Positions 15,893-25,884 of a stretch of DNA of 64,000 nt are shown in pieces. The stretch's first letter is position 1. Each line of letters starts with the position of its first letter. The notes under the pieces were generated by a model. The model was given only the letters and a program-made list of their open reading frames with translations, searched no databases and was not told the origin of the DNA. The translations under genes were made by a program, and so were the position numbers. This DNA is from Nitrosospira sp. (GTDB lineage Bacteria; Pseudomonadota; Gammaproteobacteria; Burkholderiales; Nitrosomonadaceae): contig JACDGV010000012.1 of NCBI GenBank assembly GCA_013821425.1, positions 1 through 64,000 on the forward strand, read 5' to 3'.

Positions 15893-18739
15893 TCAGAGTT
15901 TCTCGCGAAATGCCGCCACTATTAATTCGTTCTGCTGAAAGTTGTGTTTCGCCAGATATCCCGCCGCGGGCGATGCTGACGACGCGCGCAATGCGTAGCC
16001 CAACACCTGATCGGGACGCTTATGCCGCAGCAGATAGTGCTGGATGCGATGCCAGGCTCCCTGGTTGCCGGGCTCCTCCTGGCACCACAGGATATCCCTG
16101 GCCTGGGGATAGCGCTCGACCTCGATCTGGAAATCATCGTGCGGAAAGGGATACAACTGCTCGATACGAATGATGGCCACATCTTCGATTTCTTGTTTTC
16201 GTCGGTGTGCCAACAAATCATAATATACCTTGCCGGAACAGGCGATAACACGGCGCACCTTGCTGGAGTCAAGTTTTTCAGTTTCGGGAATGATGTTCTG
16301 AAAGCTCCCGCTGGCGAGATCTTCCAGACTCGACACGGATTCCTTGTGCCGCAACATGCTTTTCGGACTCATGATGATAAGCGGCTTGCGGATTGGCCGG
16401 ATCATCTGACGCCGGAGCATGTGAAACATCTGCGCGGGCGTCGAGGGAACGCATACCTGGATATTGTATTGCGCGCAAAGTTGCAGATAACGCTCCAGGC
16501 GTGCGGAAGAGTGTTCAGGCCCCTGACCTTCGTAGCCATGGGGAAGCATCATCACCAGTCCGCACAGGCGTCCCCACTTCGCCTCGCCCGAAGCAATGAA
16601 CTGGTCTATTACTACTTGCGCTCCATTGGCAAAGTCGCCGAACTGCGCCTCCCAGACCACCAGTTCATCCGGTTCCGCGGTGGCATAGCCATACTCGAAA
16701 CCGAGCACTGCTTCTTCCGACAATACCGAATCGATAATCGTGAAGTCCGCTTGTTCAGGAGCAATGTGACGCAGTGGAATATATATGCCTTCGTTCCATC
16801 GCTCGCGATTCTGGTCGTGGAGCACGGCGTGACGGTGAAAGAACGTTCCCCGTCCGGAGTCCTGTCCCGAAAAGCGTATGCCGTAGCTATCCTTGAGGAG
16901 TGCCGCATAAGCCAGGTTTTCAGCCATTCCCCAATCCAGCGGGAGCTTTCCCTGGCCCATCAGTCGGCGGTCGGCAATAATCTTTTCCACCCGCGCATGC
17001 AATTTGAACCTGGCGGGGATATCAGTTAGCCGTTCGGCCAGTTTCATGAGCTCCGCTACCGGCAGCCCGGTCTGAACAGGTGCGTTCCAGTTGCTATTTT
17101 TCAGGAACGGCGTCCAGTCCACCGCATGTGCGGATTTGTAACCATATTGAATGGTCTTGTTAGGATTGCGGCCGGCATCCATGTCATCGCGATAGGCTTT
17201 CGCCATTTGCTCAACCTCGTCGACCGCGATGACACCTTCGGCGACCAACCTGTCGGCATAGCGTTTGCGCGCACCTGGATGGCGGGCAATAATCTTGTAC
17301 ATCAATGGCTGCGTCACCATTGGTTCATCCTGCTCGTTGTGGCCCAGAGCTCGAAAACAGACCAGGTCGATGACCACATCCTTATGGAATGTCATCCTGA
17401 AATCAAGTGCGATTTCCGTCACCATAACGACCGCTTCCGGGTCATCACCGTTGACGTGGAAGATAGGCGCCTCGATCATCTTCGACACGTCGGTAGAATA
17501 AAGCGTGGAGCGGGCGTCGCGCGGATCGGATGTTGTGAATCCGATCTGGTTATTGATGACAATGTGCACGGTACCGCCCGTGCCATAACCGCGCGTCTGC
17601 GAAAGATTCAGGGTTTCCATCACAACTCCCTGGGCAGAATAGGCGGCGTCCCCGTGCAGCAGCACAGGCAGCACCAAATCGCCGTTCCTGTCCCGCAGGC
17701 GGTGTTGGCGGGCCCGCACCGAGCCCTGCACCACTGGGTCCACAATTTCCAGATGCGAGGGATTGAACGCCAGCGAGAGTCCCATGATTCCGCCAGGTGT
17801 GGATACTGCCGAGGAAAAACCCTGGTGGTATTTGACATCACCCCCGCTTAGTTCCTGCGCATGCGTACCTTCAAATTCCTGGAAAAGATCGGCCGGCACT
17901 TTACCCAAGGTGTTGACCAGCACATTCAACCGCCCGCGGTGCGCCATGCCGATGACCATCTGTATAACGCCCATACCGCCCGCGCGCTGCAGCAGGCTAT
18001 CCAATAGCGGGATCAGGCTCTCACCGCCCTCGCCGGAAAAACGTTTTTGACCAACATAACGCCTATGAAGGTATTTCTCCAGCCCTTCCGCGGCATTCAG
18101 GCGTTCCAGGATATGACGTTTATATTTGGCGGAAAAATCAGGCTGCGCGCGCGTTCCTTCGATACGATTCTGTATCCAGCGCTTTTGCTCGGTATCGGTG
18201 ATGTACATGTACTCGACGCCGATACTGCCACAGTAGGTTTGTCGCAGTGTCCGCAATATTTCCCCGAGCGGTGCGCGGGGCGGGCCGATTAACGAACCCG
18301 TGCTGAAAACGGTGCTCATGTCGGCCTCGCTCAGGCCGTAATAGAAGGGATCGAGTTCAGGAATATGCGGCTTTTCCTGATGCTTGAGAGGGTCGAGATC
18401 AGCTTGGCGCACACCCAGAAAGCGGTACGCATTGATCATCTGCAGCACGGATATCTGATCGCGCTCGCTGACCAGGCCATATTCGTTTTGCCCTGCTGTC
18501 CGTACTGTTCCTCCTCCGCGCTTCGAATGTTCTCTGGCCGGACGAACAAACGATTCCATTATCGGAGCATGCGCGACATCTCGAGAAGCTGCTTCGCCCT
18601 CGGCTCTTTGTAGTTTGTCGAAGTATTCGTGCCATTCCGGCGGGACTGAGTGGGGACTTTGCAGGTATTGTTCAAAAAGCCCTTCAACGAATGGCGCATT
18701 CGCTCCGAATAGCAGAGAGTCCTCGAACAACTGCTTCAT
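15893..18739 (-). CDS. sucA: 2-oxoglutarate dehydrogenase E1 component
   Basis: A 948-residue thiamine-diphosphate enzyme that decarboxylates 2-oxoglutarate and passes the succinyl group to SucB. The N-terminus has the short E2-contact segment (YLQSPHSVPPEWHEYF). Other landmarks are GMAHRGRLNVLVN, HGDAAYSAQGVV, VINNQIGFTTSDPRDARST and, in the C-terminal half, LPHGYEGQGPEHSSARLERYLQ (key residues GYEGQGPEHSS) and the ThDP motif around GDDPEAV. The length matches the proteobacterial family. It lies 33 bases downstream of gltA and is most likely cotranscribed with the whole TCA run. Confidence 0.97.
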   Translation of the reverse strand: MKQLFEDSLLFGANAPFVEGLFEQYLQSPHSVPPEWHEYFDKLQRAEGEAASRDVAHAPIMESFVRPAREHSKRGGGTVRTAGQNEYGLVSERDQISVLQMINAYRFLGVRQADLDPLKHQEKPHIPELDPFYYGLSEADMSTVFSTGSLIGPPRAPLGEILRTLRQTYCGSIGVEYMYITDTEQKRWIQNRIEGTRAQPDFSAKYKRHILERLNAAEGLEKYLHRRYVGQKRFSGEGGESLIPLLDSLLQRAGGMGVIQMVIGMAHRGRLNVLVNTLGKVPADLFQEFEGTHAQELSGGDVKYHQGFSSAVSTPGGIMGLSLAFNPSHLEIVDPVVQGSVRARQHRLRDRNGDLVLPVLLHGDAAYSAQGVVMETLNLSQTRGYGTGGTVHIVINNQIGFTTSDPRDARSTLYSTDVSKMIEAPIFHVNGDDPEAVVMVTEIALDFRMTFHKDVVIDLVCFRALGHNEQDEPMVTQPLMYKIIARHPGARKRYADRLVAEGVIAVDEVEQMAKAYRDDMDAGRNPNKTIQYGYKSAHAVDWTPFLKNSNWNAPVQTGLPVAELMKLAERLTDIPARFKLHARVEKIIADRRLMGQGKLPLDWGMAENLAYAALLKDSYGIRFSGQDSGRGTFFHRHAVLHDQNRERWNEGIYIPLRHIAPEQADFTIIDSVLSEEAVLGFEYGYATAEPDELVVWEAQFGDFANGAQVVIDQFIASGEAKWGRLCGLVMMLPHGYEGQGPEHSSARLERYLQLCAQYNIQVCVPSTPAQMFHMLRRQMIRPIRKPLIIMSPKSMLRHKESVSSLEDLASGSFQNIIPETEKLDSSKVRRVIACSGKVYYDLLAHRRKQEIEDVAIIRIEQLYPFPHDDFQIEVERYPQARDILWCQEEPGNQGAWHRIQHYLLRHKRPDQVLGYALRASSASPAAGYLAKHNFQQNELIVAAFREKL

Positions 18740-18772
18740 GATGGCTGATGACCCCCCTGCCTCGCCGGCCGG

Positions 18773-20074
18773 TTATCTGCGGGCTGCAATTGGCACCACA
18801 TCGCGGGTAACGGCGCCTGTATAAAGCTGGCGCGGCCGTCCTATCTTGTAATCCGGGTCCCCAATCATTTCGCTCCACTGGGCAATCCAGCCCACGGTGC
18901 GTGCCATGGTAAATATGGCGGTGAACATAGAGGAGGGGATGCCCAGCGCTCGCTGCACGATGCCCGAATAAAAATCGACGTTGGGATACAGTTTCCTGGA
19001 AATGAAATACTCATCTTCCAGCGCAATTTTTTCCAGTTGAAGTGCAAGCTTGAACAACCGGTCATCGTTCAACCCCAGTTCATCCAATACCTCATGGCAG
19101 GTTTCCCGCATCAATTTTGCGCGCGGATCAAAATTCTTGTATACGCGGTGGCCGAACCCCACTAATCTGAACGGGTCGTTTTTGTCTTTCGCGCGGTCGA
19201 TATATTCACCGATACGCGAGTCGTCCCCAATCTCTTCCAGCATATCAAGGCAGGCTTCATTAGCTCCTCCATGAGCTGGCCCCCACAGGCAGGCGATACC
19301 GGCGGAGATACAGGCAAAAGGATTGGCGCCGCTGGAACCGGCGAGCCGGACGGTGGAAGTAGACGCGTTCTGCTCGTGGTCGGCATGCAGGATCAGGATG
19401 CGATCCAGGGCACGGGCCAATACCGGATTCGACCTGTATTCCTCGGATGGGGTGGCGAACATCATGTGCATGAAGTTTTCCGCGTAGCTGAGGTTGTTCC
19501 GCGGGTAGATGAAGGGCTGGCCGATATTGTATTTATAAGCCATCGCGGTGATGGTTGGCAATTTCGCTATCAGGCGAAAGGCCGATAGTTCACGATGCGA
19601 GGCATCGGAAATATCCATTGCGTCGTGATAAAAGGCCGACAACGCACCGACGACACCGACCATTACCGCCATGGGATGTGCGTCGCGCCGAAAGCCTGTA
19701 TAGAAGCGGGCCAGCTGCTCATGCACCATCGTGTGTTCCTTGATGGTGTTATCGAACGATTTCTTCTGCGCGCCATTGGGCAATTCGCCATTCATCAGCA
19801 AATAACAAACCTCCATAAAATCGCACTGCTCGGCTAATTGCTCGATTGGATAGCCGCGGTAAAGCAATATGCCCTTGTCGCCGTCGATAAAAGTTATCTT
19901 CGAACTGCTGCTGGCAGTGGAAAGGTAGCCGGGATCATAAGTAAATACGCCTCCCTTGGCATGCAAGGTCCGAATGTCCACCACATCCGGTCCCATTGTG
20001 CCGGAGAGGATTGGAAATTCGAGCGGCTCACTGCCGTTGCCCAGATCGAGAGTCGCATTACGTTTTTGTTCCAT
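18773..20074 (-). CDS. gltA: citrate synthase
   Basis: A 433-residue type II (hexameric, NADH-sensitive family) citrate synthase that condenses acetyl-CoA and oxaloacetate. Active-site motifs are [25 protein letters not shown] and [16 protein letters not shown]; the HRVYK form separates it from the methylcitrate synthase at 25.9 kb. I start at the ATG at 20072-20074 ([14 protein letters not shown]), preceded by GGGGAACAAAT. This start lies 17 bases inside the end of sdhE, so translation is probably coupled. Confidence 0.97.
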   Translation of the reverse strand: MEQKRNATLDLGNGSEPLEFPILSGTMGPDVVDIRTLHAKGGVFTYDPGYLSTASSSSKITFIDGDKGILLYRGYPIEQLAEQCDFMEVCYLLMNGELPNGAQKKSFDNTIKEHTMVHEQLARFYTGFRRDAHPMAVMVGVVGALSAFYHDAMDISDASHRELSAFRLIAKLPTITAMAYKYNIGQPFIYPRNNLSYAENFMHMMFATPSEEYRSNPVLARALDRILILHADHEQNASTSTVRLAGSSGANPFACISAGIACLWGPAHGGANEACLDMLEEIGDDSRIGEYIDRAKDKNDPFRLVGFGHRVYKNFDPRAKLMRETCHEVLDELGLNDDRLFKLALQLEKIALEDEYFISRKLYPNVDFYSGIVQRALGIPSSMFTAIFTMARTVGWIAQWSEMIGDPDYKIGRPRQLYTGAVTRDVVPIAARR

Positions 20075-20342
20075 ATTTGTTCCCCGGAATTTTTGTTTCT
20101 TGGAAAGCCGCGATGGTCTGCAATAAATGCAATACAGGTTGCGGGTCACTATTTATACGTTCTTTTTTCAGCGCAATCATATCCCATAAATCATTATCCG
20201 GAAGATCCTGCAATGCTTCGAATTGCCGCAACTCCATTTCACCGAGTCCGGAATAATATTCGTCAATAAACCTTTGCAACACGATGTCCAGTTCCAGCAG
20301 GCCGCGACGGCACCGCCAGCGTGCCCGCTCCAGTTCTTTCAT
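20058..20342 (-). CDS. sdhE: succinate dehydrogenase flavinylation factor
   Basis: A 94-residue SdhE/CptB family protein that helps attach FAD covalently to SdhA. The RGLLELD (RGxxE) motif needed for flavinylation is at residues 13-19, followed by a five-helix pattern with [14 protein letters not shown]. It overlaps sdhB by 4 bases at its start and gltA by 17 bases at its end, exactly where betaproteobacterial sdh clusters place it. Confidence 0.94.
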   Translation of the reverse strand: MKELERARWRCRRGLLELDIVLQRFIDEYYSGLGEMELRQFEALQDLPDNDLWDMIALKKERINSDPQPVLHLLQTIAAFQETKIPGNKYGTKT

Positions 20343-21034
20343 ACCGTCCTTTTTACCATCATATCCTTGATGCTCTCAATGGCGCTGGCGGGATTCAAGT
20401 CCTTCGGGCACACATCCGCACAGTTCATGATGGTATGGCACCGGAACAGACGATAAGGGTCTTCCAGATAATCCAGGCGTTCCGGGGTAGCCTGGTCACG
20501 GCTGTCGGCCAGAAAGCGGTATGCCTGCAACAGCCCCGCCGGTCCGACAAATTTATCGGGATTCCACCAGAACGAAGGGCATGCAGTGGAGCAGCATGCG
20601 CAGAGAATGCACTCATACAGCCCATCCAGCTGCGCTCGTTCTTCGGGCGATTGCAGCCGCTCGGTTTCCGGCGGCGGGTCATTATTGATGAGATAAGGCT
20701 TGATTGAATGGTATTGCCTGAAGAACTGCGTCATGTCCACGATCAGGTCGCGTATCACGGGCAACCCAGGCAACGGGCGAACCTCCACCGGTTCTTTCAG
20801 TCCCGGAAGCGGCGTGGTGCAAGCCAGCCCGTTGCGGCCGTTGATGTTCATGCCGTCCGATCCGCAAACCCCTTCCCGGCAGGAGCGGCGCAGACTCAAG
20901 CTGTCGTCCAGGATCTTGATGCGCTCCAACGCGTCCAGCAGCATCCTGTCGGTAGGCTCGAGCTCGATATCGTAATCTTTCATGTAGGGCTTCTCGTCCT
21001 TGTCGGGATCGAAGCGGTAAATTGAGAAATTCAT
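20339..21034 (-). CDS. sdhB: succinate dehydrogenase iron-sulfur subunit
   Basis: A 231-residue subunit carrying three iron-sulfur clusters between the flavin and the quinone site. The [2Fe-2S] ligands are in RRSCREGVCGSDGMN and NGLACTTPL. The [4Fe-4S] and [3Fe-4S] ligands are in CILCACCSTACPSFWWNP and CHTIMNCADVCPKDLNP. It starts MNFSIYRFDPDKDEKPYMKDY with the ATG at 21032-21034, 45 bases after sdhA. Confidence 0.97.
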   Translation of the reverse strand: MNFSIYRFDPDKDEKPYMKDYDIELEPTDRMLLDALERIKILDDSLSLRRSCREGVCGSDGMNINGRNGLACTTPLPGLKEPVEVRPLPGLPVIRDLIVDMTQFFRQYHSIKPYLINNDPPPETERLQSPEERAQLDGLYECILCACCSTACPSFWWNPDKFVGPAGLLQAYRFLADSRDQATPERLDYLEDPYRLFRCHTIMNCADVCPKDLNPASAIESIKDMMVKRTV

Positions 21035-21079
21035 GATTTCTATTCCCGGTATAACGCTAAATGGTAAATTTTTTTACGA

Positions 21080-22843
21080 CTAGTACGTCCTTGCTTTGGG
21101 GGGGAACGACTCCACCGTCAGCGGTTTCAAGCGCACAGGCTTGTAGTCTAGCCGGCGGTCTTCACTGAAATACAAAGTGTGCTTCAGCCACTTGTCGTCA
21201 TCGCGTTGCGGAAAATCATCACGGGCGTGCGCCCCGCGGCTTTCAGTCCGTGCCTCAGCCGAAACCATGGTGGCCATTGCCACCTCAATCAGGTTGTCGA
21301 GCTCCAGCGCTTCGATCCGGGCGGTATTGAATACTCTGCTCTTGTCTTTTATTTCCGTTTGCCTGGCCCGTTTCGCCACTTCACCCATTTTTTCCACGCC
21401 CTGCCTGAGCATGTCCGGAAAACGAAATACCCCACAATGCGCCTGCATGGTCTTCCGCATCGTAGCCGTTACTTGCGCGACGTTCTCGCCATCCTTCTGG
21501 CTATCCAGGCGGGCTAGCCTTGCCAAGGCCTTGTCAGCGGCATCACCAGGTAATGGCTTGTGATGCGGATTCTTTTTGAGATCCTCGATAATCTTGACGG
21601 CGGCCGCCCGGCCGAAAACGAGGATATCGAGCAGCGAATTGGTTCCGAGACGATTGCCGCCGTGCACTGAAACGCAGGCGCACTCGCCCGCCGCATAAAA
21701 GCCCTGGACCACTTCCTCTGGGCCCGTCTTGTACGGCGCTACCACCTGACCCCAAAAATTGGTCGGGATGCCGCCCATCATATAATGTGCGGTGGGTACA
21801 ACCGGAATCGGCGCATGGATCGGATCCGCGTTGGCAAACTTCATCGCGATTTCACGGATGCCGGGCAGTCGCGCCCGGATTACATCCGCTCCCAGATGGT
21901 CGAGCTTGAGCAGCAAATGATCCGCATCCCTGCCACATCCCCGCCCTTCCTTTATTTCCATTGTCAGAGCGCGCGATACAACATCCCGGCTGGCGAGGTC
22001 CTTGGCATGGGGAGCATAACGTTCCATGAAACGCTCTCCATCCTTATTGAGCAGATAACCACCTTCCCCACGCACCGCTTCGCTGATAAGTACGCCGACC
22101 CCATGCACGCCCGTGGGATGGAATTGCCAGAATTCCATGTCCTCCAGGGGGATGCCCGAGCGTGCCGCCATGCCCAACCCATCGCCCGTATTAATGAATG
22201 CGTTCGTGCTGGCATTGAATATCCGCGCGGCGCCGCCGGTAGCGAACAGGGTAGCCCTCGCCAGCAGCGCCATGACTTCGCCGGTTTCAATGTCCAGCGC
22301 GGTTACGCCGCAAACATCACCATCTTCAGCCCGGATCAAATCGAGCCCCATCCATTCTACGAAAAACTGGGTATAGGCCCGCACATTGCGCTGATATAGC
22401 GTGTGCAGCATGGCGTGACCGGTACGATCGGCCGCCGCGCACGAGCGCGTTGCCTGTGCGCCTCCGAAGTTCTGCGATTGACCCCCGAACGGACGCTGGT
22501 ATATTTTTCCGTTCTCCAGACGATCGAAGGGCATGCCGTAATGTTCCAGTTCGTACACGACTTCGCTGGCCTGGCGGCACATGAATTCAATCGCGTCCTG
22601 GTCGCCGAGATAATCGGAACCCTTTACAGTGTCGTACATGTGCCAGTGCCAGTTATCCTCCGTGACGTTACCGAGCGCGGCGGCAATGCCTCCTTGCGCC
22701 GCCACCGTGTGTGAACGAGTAGGAAACACCTTCGACAATACGGCCACTTTTAGTCCTGCCTCCGACAATTGCAATGCAGCGCGCATACCCGCGCCGCCCG
22801 CCCCGACAATGACTACATCGAATTTTCTTTTAATTATTGTCAC
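21080..22843 (-). CDS. sdhA: succinate dehydrogenase flavoprotein subunit
   Basis: A 587-residue flavoprotein oxidising succinate to fumarate. It starts at a GTG (22841-22843), followed by [20 protein letters not shown], the normal family N-terminus; the open frame upstream runs through sdhD in another frame and is not used. FAD is expected on the His of [10 protein letters not shown]. Substrate-binding and catalytic residues are in [15 protein letters not shown] and [13 protein letters not shown]. The GTG lies 20 bases after the sdhD stop with a GAGGTTAACGAT leader. Confidence 0.97.
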   Translation of the reverse strand: MTIIKRKFDVVIVGAGGAGMRAALQLSEAGLKVAVLSKVFPTRSHTVAAQGGIAAALGNVTEDNWHWHMYDTVKGSDYLGDQDAIEFMCRQASEVVYELEHYGMPFDRLENGKIYQRPFGGQSQNFGGAQATRSCAAADRTGHAMLHTLYQRNVRAYTQFFVEWMGLDLIRAEDGDVCGVTALDIETGEVMALLARATLFATGGAARIFNASTNAFINTGDGLGMAARSGIPLEDMEFWQFHPTGVHGVGVLISEAVRGEGGYLLNKDGERFMERYAPHAKDLASRDVVSRALTMEIKEGRGCGRDADHLLLKLDHLGADVIRARLPGIREIAMKFANADPIHAPIPVVPTAHYMMGGIPTNFWGQVVAPYKTGPEEVVQGFYAAGECACVSVHGGNRLGTNSLLDILVFGRAAAVKIIEDLKKNPHHKPLPGDAADKALARLARLDSQKDGENVAQVTATMRKTMQAHCGVFRFPDMLRQGVEKMGEVAKRARQTEIKDKSRVFNTARIEALELDNLIEVAMATMVSAEARTESRGAHARDDFPQRDDDKWLKHTLYFSEDRRLDYKPVRLKPLTVESFPPKARTY

Positions 22844-22862
22844 GCTAATCTCATCGTTAACC

Positions 22863-23225
22863 TCAGAGATTCCATAGAATCTCCACAGACCAGACGGTAT
22901 AGACCAATAAGGACAGAATGACCAGTACCTGTAATGTAAGACGGACGCCGGTATCGTGGACGTAATCCATGAGAATATTGCGCATGCCAATCCATGAGTG
23001 CCAGAATAAACTGACCAGGAACAGGAGGGAGCCGATGCGGATCCACTGGTTACTGAAGATTGCCTTCAATGCGGCATGATCCTGTGGGGGGGAAGCCAGC
23101 ATTGTTGCAACCAGCCATAGGATATAGACTGCCATCACTACAGCAGTCACGCGCTGTGCCAGCCAGTCTCGCAGGCCATAATGCGTACCCGTTATAACAC
23201 GCCTCCCGGGTTTCACCATATCCAT
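22863..23225 (-). CDS. sdhD: succinate dehydrogenase membrane anchor subunit
   Basis: A 120-residue membrane anchor with three helices. [23 protein letters not shown] (key: [11 protein letters not shown]) opens it, and the heme/quinone helix carries [20 protein letters not shown] with the conserved His and Asp-Tyr. It overlaps the sdhC end by 13 bases. The size and hydrophobic pattern match proteobacterial SdhD. Confidence 0.94.
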   Translation of the reverse strand: MDMVKPGRRVITGTHYGLRDWLAQRVTAVVMAVYILWLVATMLASPPQDHAALKAIFSNQWIRIGSLLFLVSLFWHSWIGMRNILMDYVHDTGVRLTLQVLVILSLLVYTVWSVEILWNL

Positions 23226-23629
23226 ATTCCGAACAGCACCGTTAAAATAATTCCCGCCGCTATTACCAGCTTGCTGCTCCAGCGGGCCTGCTGCAGCTCG
23301 ATGCCTAGATGCAGATCAAGCGCGAGATGACGGATGCCAGCGCAGAAATGATGCAGAAAGAACCATAGCGAAAGTATGAGCGCGACCTTGCAAAAGGGGC
23401 TCTGGAGAAGTGGCTGAAGCCGGGCGTAACCATGAGGAGAGCCCAACGCCGTGTCCAGGCCGTAAAGCAGGGCGGGAAGGCCGGGAAAGAACAGAAGCGC
23501 GCCGCTGACGCGATGCAGAATCGAAACTACTGCAGGGAGCGGTTGCCTGATTTGCAGCAGGTTCAGATACTTCGGGCGCTTTTTTTGCAATTTGGTTTTC
23601 CGTGGCGAGGGCCGGAGTCGTTGTTTCAA
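23213..23629 (-). CDS. sdhC: succinate dehydrogenase cytochrome b556 subunit
   Basis: A 138-residue membrane subunit with three predicted helices. RPKYLNLLQIRQPLPAVVSILHRVSG gives the family signature (key: SILHRVSG), and FFLHHFCAGIRHLALD holds the heme-ligand His region. No ATG is in frame: an upstream TGA limits the choice to TTG at 23627-23629 or a CTG two codons before. AAGGAAG lies rather far upstream (about 18 bases), so the start is uncertain. It heads the sdh-gltA-suc-lpd run. Confidence 0.9.
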   Translation of the reverse strand: MKQRLRPSPRKTKLQKKRPKYLNLLQIRQPLPAVVSILHRVSGALLFFPGLPALLYGLDTALGSPHGYARLQPLLQSPFCKVALILSLWFFLHHFCAGIRHLALDLHLGIELQQARWSSKLVIAAGIILTVLFGIWIW

Positions 23630-23764
23630 AAACAGGCGATCTCAGGTCTTCCTTAAGTTTAGACGGTTATACTGGGTGTTACAACCGAGCCAGGGTAACC
23701 AGTTGGCCTGGCTTGCAATCCTGATTCCTACTCGTTATTAACCGGAAATGTTATTGATCGAAAA

Positions 23765-23793
23765 TTGACAGTCGAGGTGAATGTTTTTATAGT
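23765..23793 (+). promoter_or_regulatory. sigma-70-type promoter for mdh
   Basis: TTGACA (23765-23770), a 17-base spacer and TATAGT (23788-23793) make a near-consensus promoter pointing at mdh. Initiation would be near 23800, leaving an untranslated leader of roughly 165 bases before the mdh ATG. The divergent sdhC promoter must lie to its left. Confidence 0.6.
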
Positions 23794-23948
23794 CCGGTTC
23801 ATTTGTTCCTACTAAACCTGCCGTTTCAAGGGCTATTGGGAACACGGGGCGAATGTTTTTCGAGTGAAGGTCGGGCCGATTTACCCATACCCGAGGCCCT
23901 CGGACCGCGTTAAGAAATAGCCAGCCAGGTTTTTTCTGTACTGGCAAT

Positions 23949-23960
23949 CTCCTACAGGAG
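23949..23960 (+). promoter_or_regulatory. hairpin that can hide the mdh ribosome binding site
   Basis: CTCC-TACA-GGAG forms a four-base-pair stem in which the 3' arm is the mdh Shine-Dalgarno sequence, 7 bases before the ATG. It lies at the end of the long leader. The pairing is visible; regulation through it is inference. Confidence 0.3.
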
Positions 23961-23967
23961 CGCAGCT

Positions 23968-24954
23968 ATGAATAATAAGCCCATCCGCGTGGCGGTGACT
24001 GGCGCTGCAGGCCAGATCGGTTACAGTCTGTTGTTTCGCGTCGCGGTTGGCGAGATGCTGGGCAAGGATCAGCCTATTATCCTGCAATTGCTGGACATAC
24101 CTCACTTGCTGCCTTCTTTAAAGGGCGTGGTGATGGAGCTGGAAGATTGCGCGTTTCCTCTGCTGGTCAGTGTGGTCGTCACGGATGATCCACATGCCGC
24201 TTTCCGCGACGCCGATATTGCCATTCTGGTGGGAGCGCGCCCCCGCGGGAAGGGCATGGAGCGCAAGGATTTGCTGGAAGCAAACGGCGTAATTTTCAGC
24301 AGCCAGGGCAGGGCGCTAAACGAAGCCGCTTGCCCCGGTGTCAAGGTCCTCGTAGTGGGCAATCCGGCAAATACCAACGCTTATATCGTCATGAAAAATG
24401 CGCCCGGCCTGAAACCGGAGAATTTTTCGGCAATGATGCGACTGGACCACAATCGCGCTCTGGGGCAGCTCGCCGCTAAAATTAGACAACCGGTTGCGGG
24501 CATAAGAAAAATGACCGTGTGGGGAAACCATTCTTCCACCCAGTATCCGGACCTTCATCATGCCGAGATCGACGGTAAAAAAGCTATCAGCCTTGTCAAT
24601 GACGCAGCATGGATAGAAGCGCATTTTATTCCTGCCGTGCAGAATCGAGGTACGGAAATCATTGAGGTGCGTGGCTTGTCAAGTGCAGCCAGCGCTGCGA
24701 ACGCCGCCATTGACCATGTCCGCGACTGGGTTTGCGGCACACGAGAAAATGACTGGGTGTCCATGGGTGTCCTCTCGGATGGCAGCTACGGCATTCCCGC
24801 TGGTGTCATTTACGGATTCCCCGTAACTTGTTGCGAGGGTGCTTACAGAATAGTGGCTGATCTGGAAATCAGCGAATTCAGCAGAGAGAAAATGCAGGCG
24901 ACTTACCGCGAACTGGTAGAGGAGCGAGATTCTGTGAAGCATTTGCTTGGATAA
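23968..24954 (+). CDS. mdh: malate dehydrogenase (NAD)
   Basis: A 328-residue malate dehydrogenase of the long, cytosolic-like type common in betaproteobacteria. The Rossmann motif is [19 protein letters not shown]. The substrate-binding arginine loop is [19 protein letters not shown] and catalytic residues are in [25 protein letters not shown] and the catalytic-His block [12 protein letters not shown]. An AGGAG lies 7 bases before the ATG. It is divergent from sdhC and 30 bases upstream of prpB, so it probably leads the prp transcript. Confidence 0.97.
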   Translation: MNNKPIRVAVTGAAGQIGYSLLFRVAVGEMLGKDQPIILQLLDIPHLLPSLKGVVMELEDCAFPLLVSVVVTDDPHAAFRDADIAILVGARPRGKGMERKDLLEANGVIFSSQGRALNEAACPGVKVLVVGNPANTNAYIVMKNAPGLKPENFSAMMRLDHNRALGQLAAKIRQPVAGIRKMTVWGNHSSTQYPDLHHAEIDGKKAISLVNDAAWIEAHFIPAVQNRGTEIIEVRGLSSAASAANAAIDHVRDWVCGTRENDWVSMGVLSDGSYGIPAGVIYGFPVTCCEGAYRIVADLEISEFSREKMQATYRELVEERDSVKHLLG

Positions 24955-24984
24955 AACCGGTCGGAGTTCAAAATTTTCCCTTCC

Positions 24985-25884
24985 ATGATCACCTCCGCAG
25001 GTTCACGTTTTCGCGCCGCACTTGTCAAGGAAAAGCCCTTGCAGGTGGCAGGATGCATCAATGCGTATTCGGCACGTTTGGCGGAACGTGCTGGATTTAA
25101 AGCAATTTATGTGTCGGGCGGCGGCGTGGCGGCTGCTTCCCTGGGTGTTCCCGACCTGGGCATTTCCTCGCTGGATGATGTGCTGACCGATGTGCGCCGC
25201 ATTACGGACATCACTGACCTGCCTTTGCTGGTGGATGCGGATACCGGCTTTGGGGGAAGCGTTTTCAATATAGCGCGCACGGTGAAATTGCTGGTGAAAT
25301 CCGGAGCCGGAGCGATGCATATCGAGGATCAGGTGCAGGCTAAGCGCTGTGGTCATCTCCCCGGCAAGGCGATTGTAAGCGAACAGGAGATGTCCGATCG
25401 ACTCAAAGCGGCGGTGGATGCCAGAAGCGATCCTGATTTTGTGATCATGGCGCGCACTGATGCGCTGGCGGTGGAAGGGTTGCAGTCCTCCATTGACCGG
25501 ACGTGCGCCTATGTGGAGGCCGGCGCGGACATGATATTTCCCGAAGCGATGACTAGTCTCGATATGTACCGGCAGTTTGCCGCTGCGGTGAAAGTGCCGA
25601 TCCTGGCCAATATCACCGAATTTGGCGAAACTCCGCTTTATACGGTGGAGGAGTTAAGACGGGCGGATGTCTCCCTGATTCTTTATCCGCTTTCCGCATT
25701 TCGCGCCATGAGCGCCGCTGCATTGAATGTGTACCGGGCAATACGCAACGAAGGCTCTCAGAGAAACGTAATTGCAAGCATGCAGACCCGCGCAGAGCTA
25801 TACGATTTCCTTGATTACAATGCCTACGAAGAGAAGCTGAATATCGTGTTTTCCTCAACGTCCGGAACGCCTGGAAATGAGTGA
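24985..25884 (+). CDS. prpB: 2-methylisocitrate lyase
   Basis: A 299-residue member of the isocitrate lyase/PEP mutase superfamily that splits 2-methylisocitrate to pyruvate and succinate. It has [18 protein letters not shown], the Mg-binding [25 protein letters not shown] with the catalytic Cys (KRCGH) and the late [10 protein letters not shown]. These choose PrpB over AceA, which is much longer. The stop overlaps prpC by 8 bases. Confidence 0.95.
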   Translation: MITSAGSRFRAALVKEKPLQVAGCINAYSARLAERAGFKAIYVSGGGVAAASLGVPDLGISSLDDVLTDVRRITDITDLPLLVDADTGFGGSVFNIARTVKLLVKSGAGAMHIEDQVQAKRCGHLPGKAIVSEQEMSDRLKAAVDARSDPDFVIMARTDALAVEGLQSSIDRTCAYVEAGADMIFPEAMTSLDMYRQFAAAVKVPILANITEFGETPLYTVEELRRADVSLILYPLSAFRAMSAAALNVYRAIRNEGSQRNVIASMQTRAELYDFLDYNAYEEKLNIVFSSTSGTPGNE

